Source: Jeotgalibacillus alimentarius
Lineage (GTDB): Bacteria; Bacillota; Bacilli; Bacillales; Jeotgalibacillaceae
Assembly (NCBI RefSeq): GCF_000829445.1
Contig: NZ_JXRQ01000008.1
Span: forward strand, 62,001-126,000
Direction: 5' to 3'
DNA length: 64,000 bases
The notes under the pieces were generated by a model that worked only from the letters and a program-made list of their open reading frames with translations, had not been told where the DNA came from and did no database searches. Made by a program: the position numbers and the translations under genes. Below, one piece after another: positions 52,816-61,975 of the stretch (the first letter of the stretch is position 1; the number at the start of each line of letters is the position of its first letter).

Positions 52816-54525
52816 TTGAAAGAAGTGTCTACAACAGCAAAGTGGGTATTATGGATTACGTGGCTCATTACGTTTCCAGCCGGTTTATATATGGCTTTTC
52901 AGCTTACTCCGCTTCCTGCACTTGACTGGCGGATTGTCGTATCTCTGATCCTGCTGGCAGTTATTTCAGGATACTTCCCATTTAAGGTAGATCATTCAAC
53001 AATATTCATTATTCACTGGATTAATCTTGCTGCATTTTTAACCTATGGTTTATTTTATGAATTAATTTTAATGCAGATTGTACTGATTCCGGTATTGATC
53101 AAATCACGGATTACTTTAAAAACGGCTTATCGCTATCCTTTGAATTCAACAATGTTTATGCTGATCAGTCTGCTGGCGGGACTCGTTTACAGGTTTACGG
53201 GAGTTACAACAGAAGACGGGTTCTGGCCACTGATGTTCGCAGCAGGTGCTTATATATTTATTCATATATTCGCAAATCATATTTACCTGTATACATTTAA
53301 CCGCTTAATCGGAAACAAATATCCATTTTTTAGCGGTGATATCAGGATGGACTATATCTCAACAATGCTCAGTATGCCATTTGGTCTCGCGCTGTATTAT
53401 CTGCTGGCTAATATTGGATCGGCTGCAACGATTTTATTAGGGGTACCATTTTTAGCGATGACAATCATTTTAAGACTTTATAATACATCTGAGCGGGTTA
53501 ATAACGATCTGGCTAAATCAGCAAAAATTGGTCATCAGCTTGCTGAACGCTTGAATGTAACTGAAGTATTGGACCTCTTTACTTCCAAGCTCGGTGAACT
53601 GATGCCGACTGATTATACATATATACTTGATGTCAATACGAAAGAAGAAAACATGACGCTGCTGAGAAGAATTGAAAACGGTCAGGTGGAATCAAACAAC
53701 CTGTCACCGATCCGTAAAGGAGAAGGGATCTCAGGGAAAGTATGGGAAACGGGTGAAGCAAAGCTCTACAATAAGAAGACTGAGTGGCTTGAAGAGATGG
53801 AGGGCTACATTCCTTCTGATATTGAGAGTATTATCTGTGTACCGATTCAAAGAAACAAAAAAACCGTAGCTGTTTTGCTTGCTGCTTCAAAAAAGAAAAA
53901 TGCTTTTGGTACTCACCTGATAGCGATATTAGAGATTTTGTGTTCTTACCTTGCAATTGCCATGCAGAATGCAAGAAATTATCAGCGGAATGTAAAAAGA
54001 AGTGAACGCTGCGCTCTGACAGGCTTATATAATTTCAGGTATTTCAGTGAGCAGCTTGAAAAAGAATTCAGCAGCTTAGAAAAAGGACACCTGAATGCAC
54101 TTTCACTCATTTTACTTGATATCGATCATTTTAAGAGAGTCAATGATACATATGGACATGAAAGTGGAAATGACCTGCTGAAAGAATTGGCTGGCCTGCT
54201 TATTGAAACAGCCGGAAGAGATGCGCTGATTGCTCGATATGGTGGAGAGGAGTTCGTTCTTCTGCTCAGTGATAAAACAAAAGCCCAGGCAGAGCAGCTT
54301 GGAGAGAAAATCAGGCTGGCCGTGGAGTCGCATCTGTTTGAGATTCAGCATGACCTGAGCACATCAAGAGAGATTATTCATGTGAATCTGACTGTGAGTA
54401 TTGGCGTTGCTTCTTCGCCGGAAGATACAGATTCTTCTAAGAACCTGCTGAGAAATGCAGACAGGGCACTCTATATCGGTGCAAAACAAAAAGGCCGGAA
54501 TAAAGTAGCAGTCTATTCGAAGTAA
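52816..54525 (+). CDS. Membrane-bound GAF-GGDEF diguanylate cyclase
   Basis: 569 residues. The N-terminal half (1-215) has about seven hydrophobic helices, a sensory membrane domain. A GAF-like domain spans about 240-385 (TSKLGELMPTDYTYIL, GEGISGKVWETGEA, IESIICVPIQRN). The GGDEF domain follows (about 400-569) with ALTGLYNFRYF, LDIDHFKRVNDTYGHESGN and the active site GGEEF at 476-480. The active-site residues for c-di-GMP synthesis are intact. The inhibitory RxxD motif normally five residues before GGEEF is not conserved (GRDA at that place), so product inhibition may be lost. TTG start with a GAGGTGAGGTAAG ribosome-binding region. Confidence 0.9.
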   Translation: MKEVSTTAKWVLWITWLITFPAGLYMAFQLTPLPALDWRIVVSLILLAVISGYFPFKVDHSTIFIIHWINLAAFLTYGLFYELILMQIVLIPVLIKSRITLKTAYRYPLNSTMFMLISLLAGLVYRFTGVTTEDGFWPLMFAAGAYIFIHIFANHIYLYTFNRLIGNKYPFFSGDIRMDYISTMLSMPFGLALYYLLANIGSAATILLGVPFLAMTIILRLYNTSERVNNDLAKSAKIGHQLAERLNVTEVLDLFTSKLGELMPTDYTYILDVNTKEENMTLLRRIENGQVESNNLSPIRKGEGISGKVWETGEAKLYNKKTEWLEEMEGYIPSDIESIICVPIQRNKKTVAVLLAASKKKNAFGTHLIAILEILCSYLAIAMQNARNYQRNVKRSERCALTGLYNFRYFSEQLEKEFSSLEKGHLNALSLILLDIDHFKRVNDTYGHESGNDLLKELAGLLIETAGRDALIARYGGEEFVLLLSDKTKAQAEQLGEKIRLAVESHLFEIQHDLSTSREIIHVNLTVSIGVASSPEDTDSSKNLLRNADRALYIGAKQKGRNKVAVYSK

Positions 54526-54624
54526 TAAATGATTAATATGCGGGGTATGTAAGTTAAAAGTAGGATTTTTAAAATAATGTGGTAAAATGATTATATAGTA
54601 TTAGTTATAAAGGAGTGGGCTGTT

Positions 54625-57600
54625 GTGAGGAAACTGGGATATATCCTGTTAACGCTTATATTGATATGGGTGCCTTACAGCGCCCACTTTTTGAATACGG
54701 TGAGTGCGGAGAGCAATTCTGCAAATGATCTGCTCTTTTTGGAGATTACGGTTGATGGTAATACTCAAAACCCTGATTTTAGTGGTGTAAATCAATACAA
54801 TGTAAAAGTAGATACAATGTCTATGAAAAGATTTGTTGCAGATAGAAAAGCATTAGATGGTAAATATGATGGCATTATTATTGGCCAGGGCAATTACTCC
54901 ACCCAGGGTGTAATAGGGCGTAACCATAATACCTCAGAAGTGCAAAATGATATCACAAATCTTAAAGCAGAGCAGATTATTAATCAGTTTATTAATAAAA
55001 ACCAACCCGTTTTTATTCATGAAATCAGCATGGATAATGGTGGGGTGCTTGAGCAGAAATTTAAAAATATATCAGCAGATGCAGCAGTTTATTATGGTGG
55101 CGAAAGCCAGGTCGATTTAAGAGGATGTAATTGGTCTTGGTGGTACGGCTGGTATTGCCCGGAGACAATTACTGATGGACTGTCATTTAATAATGCTTAC
55201 AAAACATTTATGAATGAAAAGTTTTCAAAAAAACCTTCATTTGAAGTGACTTCTAAGCCTTCAGGTTGGAACTCATCTTATTCTAATGCGTACAAAGCTG
55301 GAGATGAAATCAACTATCAAGTAAATATTCATAATCAGTCATTAAGCCGAATGAAACTCAGGTTATATATTGATCAGGACTTTAACGATCGTTTTGATGC
55401 AGAAGAAGTAGTAAAAGAAATAGATGTAAACAGTAAAAATCCTCAGCTGAATTATAAACTGCCATTCGGATTTTCAGGGCCTCGTATGTGGAAGGTTGAA
55501 CTTGTTCAGTCTCACAATGATTTCGTACTGAGTGATTATGAAACAGGTGAGTTTTTATTCGAAGATAAGCCTGTTGAAATTAACGTCTTACAAGTTTACA
55601 GGAATAGTAACAGTTCTCTTCAAAAAGCAAACAATATGAAACAAAGTTACTTAACACAGAATGGCCAATATAACATTAATATTGATGTAACAGGATTTGA
55701 TGTGTTTAATAGTAGCCGAGGTTCCTCTGGCCAAAATAATCAAAGTTCTCATGAAGTCATCAATGGCAAGTACGACATGGTTATATTTGGTTTTTCCGAT
55801 ACGTATAATTACGCCAATCTAAGCCAGGGCGCTGTAAATTCATTAAAAAGTTTTATAGAGTCTCAGCAAAGTGTAATGTTTACTCATGATACGATTTTTA
55901 ACAATAATAATGTATGGGTTAATAATTTTATGGATGCTACTGGCCAGAAGGCGCCTGAGACAAACTTAGGAAACGGAGCTCCTAATACATCAAGAAGCAC
56001 TAAAAAAGTAAATGAGGGATTAATGACTTCATTTCCATTTGATCTTCCGGAGAATGTAGCTATTGCTACGACACACAATCAGTATTACACGCTGGATCTT
56101 GAAGATGAAAATGTGATCCCATGGTATAACATTATTGGCAGTAATCGTGATGTGAATGATAGCTGGAATCACTACTACACATACTCAAAAGGAAATATTA
56201 CGTATTCCGGTACCGGGCATACTTCAACGAATTTCCCGGATGCTGAACAGCGATTATTTGTAAATACAATGTACCGTGCATTCTTTGGTGCTAACCACGC
56301 TCCTGAAATTACCGTCATTACACCTGAGGATGAAGAAGTCTTCCCAATTAATCAGACGATCCCGGTAAGTTTTACAGTAGAGGACTATGATCTATCTGCT
56401 AAAACAAATGATGTCAAAGTATATGTAAATGATACACTTGTTCACCACAAAGAAAATTCGAGGAATGGTGAGACGATTAACCTTCAGCTTGAACATGGGA
56501 TGGAAGAAGAAGGGGAAGTTGTCATCAGAATTGTCGCAACCGATGAAAAAGGTGCGGAAACAGTAGAAGAGCGTACTGTGAGGGTGTTTGAAACTGAAAA
56601 CCTGCTGGAATTATCCAGAGACATTCAACCTGTTAAACCGGTGTATGAAGTCAATAGAGATTTAATTCAACTGAACTACACACTTGATCCTAAGCCTGTC
56701 AGAAGAAGTGAGCTGGCTGGTAATCAGTCAATCAGTCTTGAAAATATCACATTTACAGAAGTGTTCCCTCCTAACGTAGAGATTAATAACCTGCCTGCTG
56801 GATTTGTGAAAAGTGGCAGCCTGGAATCAGGTTATACGGTTACAGGAACAATAGATGAAATTCCTTATACTAAAGATTTTGAAGGTGCAGACAGAGGCGG
56901 CTGGAGGGGAGCAGACCCTGTAACATTCTCTATCGGCATTACAGCTACTCAGGGCGGCTATTATTCTCTGACAAACTCTTCATTAACCTATGACCAGATG
57001 TATGGTAAAGAGAATAACGGCAATGGAAATGCAAACAATGGAGAAAATTACGCTGGGACATTCACAGAAAACTTTAACAGAATTGATTTTGTTGCAGGTT
57101 ACCCACTATTGGAAGTGAATCTAACAGAATCAATGGCTATCGATAAAGGACTGGAAAGAAATCTCGTTGCCTCAGGCGATTTCAGCTTTGGCCCTGAAGA
57201 AGCGGAAGTGGAAAGTATCGAATGGTCCACCTCTGATCCGGGTGTCATCACAGTTACACAGGGCGGCATCATAAAAGCAATCGGTAATGGAGAAGCAGTT
57301 ATTACTGTGACAGTGACGGATGTATTTGGAAATGTTATTACTAAAACATCTAATGTTTCTGTCAGGGTACCAATTGAGTCTATCGAACTTGAAAATGTTG
57401 AGGTCTACGTTGGTGAAACGGCTGAACTTCCGTTGACAGTGAATCCGGCTGACGCCTCAGGCAGTATTGAGATCACACTTGAAAATAATACTGTCGCTTC
57501 AGTTAATACAGCGACGCGAACTGTAACCGGACTGCAGCCAGGCATTACAAAAGCTGTAGCACGAGGAATTAACGCAAATGGCACTGAAGTAATAGCTGAA

Positions 57601-58197
57601 GCCATTATTCAGGTGAAAACGAAGGAAATCACTGCGCTGAATGTGGAGCCGGGTGAAATTACAATCAAAAAGTTTGATCAGTTTGATTCGTTTACCGTAT
57701 CAGTTGAACCTGAATATGCTGACGTTGAAACCCTTACTTGGACTTCACTGAATCCATCCATTGTTGAAGTCATATCACCTGGCGTAATCAGGGGTGTAGG
57801 TGCTGGAACAGCCGTCATTCGTATTCAGGCACCAAACGGTGTAAGTGATGAAGTCACAGTGATTGTCATTTCCCCACTGACTGATGCAGGGTTTGGTAAG
57901 GATTCTGTAACGATTAATAAGGGAGACACGTATCCGCTATCTTCAGAACTACAGCTGACACCTTCTGATGCAACGGATATCGCAAGTATTGTTTATACAA
58001 ACGTCACACCGGGTAATGCTAACCCGTCTATTAATCTTGCTGGCAATGGAGATGTATTTGGTAACCGTACGGGCAGGAATAATATTGTCCGTGTAACAGT
58101 TACCACCGACAGTGGAGAGACTTTCACAGATACTATCAAGGTAATCGTCATCGATAGTGAAAACGTTGAAGATCTTGAAAATGGAGACAGATATTAA
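54625..58197 (+). CDS. Large secreted protein with DUF5057-like and Ig-like (Big_2) domains
   Basis: 1190 residues. Signal peptide about 1-29 (MRKLGYILLTLILIWVPYSA, cut after SAHF...VSA). Residues about 35-560 resemble DUF5057-type secreted domains (LLFLEITVDGNTQNP repeated in form as INVLQVYRNSNSSLQK). A cadherin/Ig-like segment follows (about 565-650, APEITVITPEDEEVFPINQ), and at least three bacterial Ig-like Big_2 modules at about 850-1180 (IEWSTSDPGVITVTQGG, TWTSLNPSIVEVISPG). No LPXTG, S-layer or membrane anchor is visible at the C-terminus. GTG start with AAAGGAGTGG upstream. Adhesin or surface component is an inference from architecture. Confidence 0.75.
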   Translation: MRKLGYILLTLILIWVPYSAHFLNTVSAESNSANDLLFLEITVDGNTQNPDFSGVNQYNVKVDTMSMKRFVADRKALDGKYDGIIIGQGNYSTQGVIGRNHNTSEVQNDITNLKAEQIINQFINKNQPVFIHEISMDNGGVLEQKFKNISADAAVYYGGESQVDLRGCNWSWWYGWYCPETITDGLSFNNAYKTFMNEKFSKKPSFEVTSKPSGWNSSYSNAYKAGDEINYQVNIHNQSLSRMKLRLYIDQDFNDRFDAEEVVKEIDVNSKNPQLNYKLPFGFSGPRMWKVELVQSHNDFVLSDYETGEFLFEDKPVEINVLQVYRNSNSSLQKANNMKQSYLTQNGQYNINIDVTGFDVFNSSRGSSGQNNQSSHEVINGKYDMVIFGFSDTYNYANLSQGAVNSLKSFIESQQSVMFTHDTIFNNNNVWVNNFMDATGQKAPETNLGNGAPNTSRSTKKVNEGLMTSFPFDLPENVAIATTHNQYYTLDLEDENVIPWYNIIGSNRDVNDSWNHYYTYSKGNITYSGTGHTSTNFPDAEQRLFVNTMYRAFFGANHAPEITVITPEDEEVFPINQTIPVSFTVEDYDLSAKTNDVKVYVNDTLVHHKENSRNGETINLQLEHGMEEEGEVVIRIVATDEKGAETVEERTVRVFETENLLELSRDIQPVKPVYEVNRDLIQLNYTLDPKPVRRSELAGNQSISLENITFTEVFPPNVEINNLPAGFVKSGSLESGYTVTGTIDEIPYTKDFEGADRGGWRGADPVTFSIGITATQGGYYSLTNSSLTYDQMYGKENNGNGNANNGENYAGTFTENFNRIDFVAGYPLLEVNLTESMAIDKGLERNLVASGDFSFGPEEAEVESIEWSTSDPGVITVTQGGIIKAIGNGEAVITVTVTDVFGNVITKTSNVSVRVPIESIELENVEVYVGETAELPLTVNPADASGSIEITLENNTVASVNTATRTVTGLQPGITKAVARGINANGTEVIAEAIIQVKTKEITALNVEPGEITIKKFDQFDSFTVSVEPEYADVETLTWTSLNPSIVEVISPGVIRGVGAGTAVIRIQAPNGVSDEVTVIVISPLTDAGFGKDSVTINKGDTYPLSSELQLTPSDATDIASIVYTNVTPGNANPSINLAGNGDVFGNRTGRNNIVRVTVTTDSGETFTDTIKVIVIDSENVEDLENGDRY

Positions 58198-58226
58198 AAG
58201 GCTGAGCAATCAGCCTTTTCTTTTTT
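58196..58226 (+). terminator. Intrinsic terminator after the Ig-like protein gene
   Basis: Stem AAAAGGCTGA (58196-58205) with TCAGCCTTTT (58210-58219), loop GCAA, then a T-rich run. Confidence 0.88.
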
Positions 58227-58248
58227 ATGACGTGCAGGGGGTATTAAA

Positions 58249-59124
58249 ATGAAGAAAAAATGGGCGATCGTGCTGGTTGTGATCCTGCTGGTCGTTATAC
58301 TTATAACCGTTTATCTGATGAACAGATCAGGTGAGGTCGACAATGAAGCGCTATTTGTAGCTATTACTGAAGGGAACACAGAGTCAGTAAAAGATCTGAT
58401 AGAAGAAGGACAGAACGTGAATGTTCAGAGTGATGAAGGATTAACGGCATTACAGACTGCCATTACCTTCGTGCAGCCGGAAATTGCACAGCTATTGCTG
58501 ACTGAAGGTGCCGATCCTTCAACAGGCGATGCATGGCTAGCCGCAAGATCCATGATTGACCCGACAATTGATGAATCCGGCATTAATGATCAAATGCGTG
58601 CACTTCTTCAGGACATGCATGGTGGTGATGACAGCTTAATATTTGAACTGAATGATCAGGATGAGACGCTTTTTTTTGAAGCAGTGAGAATGCGTGATGG
58701 GGAACTTTTCAACTGGCTGGCAGAAGAAGGGGTTAAATCTGAAGTGATCAATTCATCAGGTGATACACTATTTCATACAGCTGCAAGATATCCATACGAC
58801 GCTGTGTCATTTGTTGCTGAAACTATTTCATACCCGGGCGCAAATGTTAATGTGAATGGTGACACACCAATGACTGCAGCGGTAAAATCAAACAATTCTG
58901 ATTGGATCAGTGTATTTGCAGAAACTGATGATATTAACTGGCAGAATGAAAACGGCTGGACTCCTCTTATGTTTGCAGTGGACTACGGTTTCAAAGAAGC
59001 GACAGAAACACTTCTTTCACTTGGAGCAGACGTTGACATTAAAAACAGTAATGGTGAGACGGTAGCAGATATTGCTGCAAATTATGATAACGAAGAAATA
59101 AACGTACTATTAAATCAGTATTAA
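58249..59124 (+). CDS. Membrane-anchored ankyrin-repeat protein
   Basis: 291 residues. A basic MKKKW start is followed by one hydrophobic helix (about 5-25) without a clear cleavage site or lipobox, so it is probably an N-terminal anchor. The rest is ankyrin-type repeats facing outward: ALFVAITEGNTESVKDLIEEG, GLTALQTAITFVQPEIAQLLLTEGAD (in parts), GDTLFHTAARYPYD and NGWTPLMFAVDYGFKEATETLLSLGAD (in parts). Ankyrin folds bind proteins; the partner is unknown, possibly the neighbouring surface proteins. It begins only 30 bases after a terminator, with GGGGGTATTAAA before the ATG. No obvious promoter was found. Confidence 0.78.
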   Translation: MKKKWAIVLVVILLVVILITVYLMNRSGEVDNEALFVAITEGNTESVKDLIEEGQNVNVQSDEGLTALQTAITFVQPEIAQLLLTEGADPSTGDAWLAARSMIDPTIDESGINDQMRALLQDMHGGDDSLIFELNDQDETLFFEAVRMRDGELFNWLAEEGVKSEVINSSGDTLFHTAARYPYDAVSFVAETISYPGANVNVNGDTPMTAAVKSNNSDWISVFAETDDINWQNENGWTPLMFAVDYGFKEATETLLSLGADVDIKNSNGETVADIAANYDNEEINVLLNQY

Positions 59125-59151
59125 AAAAGCAGCGGAGCTTCCGCTGCTTTT
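59125..59151. terminator. Bidirectional terminator between the ankyrin gene and the prepilin operon
   Basis: Perfect stem AAAAGCAGCGGA (59125-59136) with TCCGCTGCTTTT (59140-59151), 3-base loop, A-run and T-run on either side. It serves the ankyrin gene (+) and the prepilin operon (-), which converge here. Confidence 0.92.
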
Positions 59152-59152
59152 A

Positions 59153-60784
59153 CTATTCATTACTGCTGACTTTCCGAAAAGCGTCTTCAATTACATCCAG
59201 TCTTTCAACTGCAGGAAGAGCCTGAAGCTTATCAAGAAACAGTCGCTGATTATTTCTTACGTATAACCTGGACTTTTCAAAGGCTTCACTATCTTCATTT
59301 GTAGCTGTAAAAATAATGTCATCAGCACCCTCAGCAGTATCGCCGCGGAAGCTGTTAAATTCGAGTGAACCCTTGCTGAATACGCCACCATCAATATATA
59401 CATATGATCCCACAGAATAAATTTCAGCATTTTTATCAGTATATAAAAATGCATTTAACTGATTAGGGAACTCCGTAAAATCAGCCGGGTTACTGAAAGA
59501 GTTCAGCAAAGCAATATCAAGTTTCCCTCTGCTCATCAAAATAAGTTCGCCACCGCCTGCAGGTCTTTTAATATTGGCATTGAAAACAGTTGTATTCCCA
59601 AGCGCATAGACAACAGAATCCATCGCCAGATCACCGCGCAGAATGACATCCCCGAAAACAATCATATTCGAACTGATGTCGGCTGTTTCGCCGGCTGCAC
59701 TTTCCAATACAAGGTCACCCATCACGACAACCCATTTATCAGGGTTAACAGAAAGTGTTGACGTATTCAGGAAAGCATCTGAGATATATAAGTGATTCCT
59801 GTCAGGCTGCAGAGAAGTTATAACATTTTCTTCGTGTAAGACTGTATCTGAAGAAAGCGCATTTTCATATTGCTCCGCATCAGGATAGCCTCTTACAGTC
59901 AGTACAGATCCCCCAGCTGCCACCGCTTCAGTATCAGCATCGTCAAAAGCGGGGTCCAATTCCTTCATTTTAGTTGTGACAGTTGGGATCAGTCTGACAT
60001 CGATATAATCAGTGACCTCTCCCTGAACGGGTGATTGATAGCTGAAAGAGCCTGCCAGTAGATCTTCGAGTGAGCGCTGCTGCCAGTGCACAGATCTTGA
60101 AAACATACCAGCGTTCACATCGAAACATCCCGGTACACTCTGGTGATCACAGCTTGTAGCAATCCCAGTATCCTCAAGTATCAGGCTTGAACGCTCAGAA
60201 ACAGTCGGAAAGTCATTCTTTACAGTGTTCAAGCTGCCTTCAAATATATATTTTGCCTCATTCGATATGTTCAGCTGGTTGTTAGCATAAATGTCACCAT
60301 CAATATACATCCCGCCATGAAGACTTAATTCGTCTCGTGCACCGGCTGCATACTTTAAAAAGCTTGGCATTGCGGTAACATAAACGAGCTTAGCGTAGTC
60401 ATCGTTATAACCTGTGCTTCTGATTTCATATACCCGGGTATAATCATTAGATAGATTGATATCATAATCAGTTGACTTATCTGCAATACTGATATTTAAT
60501 CCTTCTGCAGTAAGTGAGCTGATCACGTTATCAAGTTCTCCCTGATAAATGGAGCCGGGAGATGAAAATTCATTGTTTTGAATCTGATATTTTAAAATAG
60601 CCGTTCCCTGTTCAATCGCCCTGATTGCGTCAGAATCCTCTACAATTGTATCTTCTCTCAGCTCAGTTCGCTGTGTGCTGCCGACGGTTACAGTCAGTAA
60701 CACAGCCCCAAGTGTCGTAAAAACGAGCACAATCAGCATGACAGTCAGTAGTGTATAGCCGGATTCATTTTTCACAGTTCTCAC
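59153..60784 (-). CDS. PilX-like minor prepilin with repetitive passenger domain
   Basis: 543 residues. The N-terminus ESGYTLLTVMLIVLVFTTLGA is a class III (type IV) prepilin signal: Gly-Tyr cleavage site and a ~20-residue hydrophobic helix. Position +5 is Thr rather than Glu, as in PilX/GspK-type pilins that cap the pilus tip. The body contains recurring short beta-like units such as MYIDGDIYANNQLNIS, MIVFGDVILRGDLAMDS and YVYIDGGVFSKGSLEF, which suggest a beta-helix. Last gene of a - strand operon, 4 bases after the PilW-like gene. It would need a prepilin peptidase, which is not encoded in the window. Confidence 0.72.
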   Translation of the reverse strand: MRTVKNESGYTLLTVMLIVLVFTTLGAVLLTVTVGSTQRTELREDTIVEDSDAIRAIEQGTAILKYQIQNNEFSSPGSIYQGELDNVISSLTAEGLNISIADKSTDYDINLSNDYTRVYEIRSTGYNDDYAKLVYVTAMPSFLKYAAGARDELSLHGGMYIDGDIYANNQLNISNEAKYIFEGSLNTVKNDFPTVSERSSLILEDTGIATSCDHQSVPGCFDVNAGMFSRSVHWQQRSLEDLLAGSFSYQSPVQGEVTDYIDVRLIPTVTTKMKELDPAFDDADTEAVAAGGSVLTVRGYPDAEQYENALSSDTVLHEENVITSLQPDRNHLYISDAFLNTSTLSVNPDKWVVVMGDLVLESAAGETADISSNMIVFGDVILRGDLAMDSVVYALGNTTVFNANIKRPAGGGELILMSRGKLDIALLNSFSNPADFTEFPNQLNAFLYTDKNAEIYSVGSYVYIDGGVFSKGSLEFNSFRGDTAEGADDIIFTATNEDSEAFEKSRLYVRNNQRLFLDKLQALPAVERLDVIEDAFRKVSSNE

Positions 60785-60787
60785 TCC

Positions 60788-61387
60788 TTAATACCCAAAA
60801 TCCGATCTCAACTGGATAGGATCCATTTCTTCTGCTACACGTGAATTTGCAGGCAGGATAGACAGGTTCAATTCAATAATTCCTGTTGGAAGTCCTTCCG
60901 GGCATGCAGTCCGGCACTTCATCCGTATAAAGCTTTCAGCCGGCTGCAGCACAATTGAGTCTCCTGTTAAGACCAGATCAGGGGAGTCGCCTGCAGCTGG
61001 ACTGCCTGCAGCTTTTTCTTCGGCTGTAATCGTATCAAAAACGATTCTGTTCTGTTCAAAGTAGATATAGGTGTCATCTGACGTGTCCGGCTGTTCAATC
61101 AGATAGTTTTCAACTTCTTTTTCAGAAAACCGTGTCAGCATCACCCCGGACCTGCCATCAGCTTCAAAAGGTCTGACAAAATCAGGCTTTTGAGTATACA
61201 ATTCATTCATAATCATCGTTGCAATATAATCCGTTTCATCACGTGCCTGGCCCAGTGATGACGTTTTTTCATATAGGGACAGTCCGGAAATAAAAACCCC
61301 ATAGATGGAGGCACTGAAAATTGCAGCAACAGCAATGCCGGCTAACACTTCAATCATCGTCATGCCATCTTCATTTAATTTATTCAC
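60788..61387 (-). CDS. PilW-like minor prepilin
   Basis: 199 residues from the GTG at 61387. This start gives a short leader MNKLNEDG followed by MTMIEVLAGIAVAAIFSASI: Gly before the cleavage site, Glu at +5, and the hydrophobic helix of type IV pilins. The frame is open further upstream to 61453, but that would overlap the previous gene by 74 bases and give an unusually long leader. The GTG start overlaps the upstream stop by 8 bases, and AGGGGTG lies about 11 bases before it. The rest has beta-rich pilin-like sequence and two nearby Cys (MKCRTACPEG). Middle gene of the operon. Confidence 0.72.
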   Translation of the reverse strand: MNKLNEDGMTMIEVLAGIAVAAIFSASIYGVFISGLSLYEKTSSLGQARDETDYIATMIMNELYTQKPDFVRPFEADGRSGVMLTRFSEKEVENYLIEQPDTSDDTYIYFEQNRIVFDTITAEEKAAGSPAAGDSPDLVLTGDSIVLQPAESFIRMKCRTACPEGLPTGIIELNLSILPANSRVAEEMDPIQLRSDFGY

Positions 61388-61883
61388 GGCGCAGCACACC
61401 CCTGACTGTCGCTTCATCATTTCTCTTCCGTTCCCATACAACATTTGCTTCAACCTGAATCATTTCGTTTTTTAACGCTTCAGTCTGTTCTACTGTATCA
61501 GCTGCGTAAAATGAAAGCTCCACTTCAGCAGTATACGACTGATTATTAATGACAGGTTCGAATACGGCCAGACATGCGTTTATTTCTTCAAACAGAGGAT
61601 CCCCTGAAACCGTTGCAGTACAATCATCTGATGTCAACTTGCGCACATTCCCTGCAGCATTCAGGTATTCCTGAAACAGTAAAAAATCCTGACTTTCAAT
61701 ATACGTAACAGTATTGCGTGCAACATTACTGCCGATTGTCTGATCCTGATTTGCAAAAGTATAGTTATAGGAATTTAAAAAGAAAGTCAGAAGTGAAAAA
61801 ATAATAATATTCAAAAGCGTAATAGAGGCTAAAACCTCGACTAAAGTAAATGCTTTTTTATTATGAAGTATGTAAAAAGACAT
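61380..61883 (-). CDS. PilV-like minor prepilin
   Basis: 167 residues. N-terminus NKKAFTLVEVLASITLLNII is a type IV prepilin motif with Phe at +1 and Glu at +5, but the residue before the cleavage site is Ala instead of the usual Gly. Two Cys in the body (DDCTAT and NACLAVF) could form the disulfide common in pilin C-terminal regions. First gene of the - strand operon 61883-59153. Ribosome-binding site AAAGAAGTGAAAA is weak. It is divergent from the acidic membrane protein gene, 92 bases apart. Confidence 0.72.
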   Translation of the reverse strand: MSFYILHNKKAFTLVEVLASITLLNIIIFSLLTFFLNSYNYTFANQDQTIGSNVARNTVTYIESQDFLLFQEYLNAAGNVRKLTSDDCTATVSGDPLFEEINACLAVFEPVINNQSYTAEVELSFYAADTVEQTEALKNEMIQVEANVVWERKRNDEATVRGVLRRE

Positions 61884-61975
61884 GCTTTTTCACTTCTTTC
61901 AATTTAGATAGTTTTATTATACAATAAGAAGCGTATATATCATATGTACTAATTCAAGTGATTAGGAGTGAAGTA

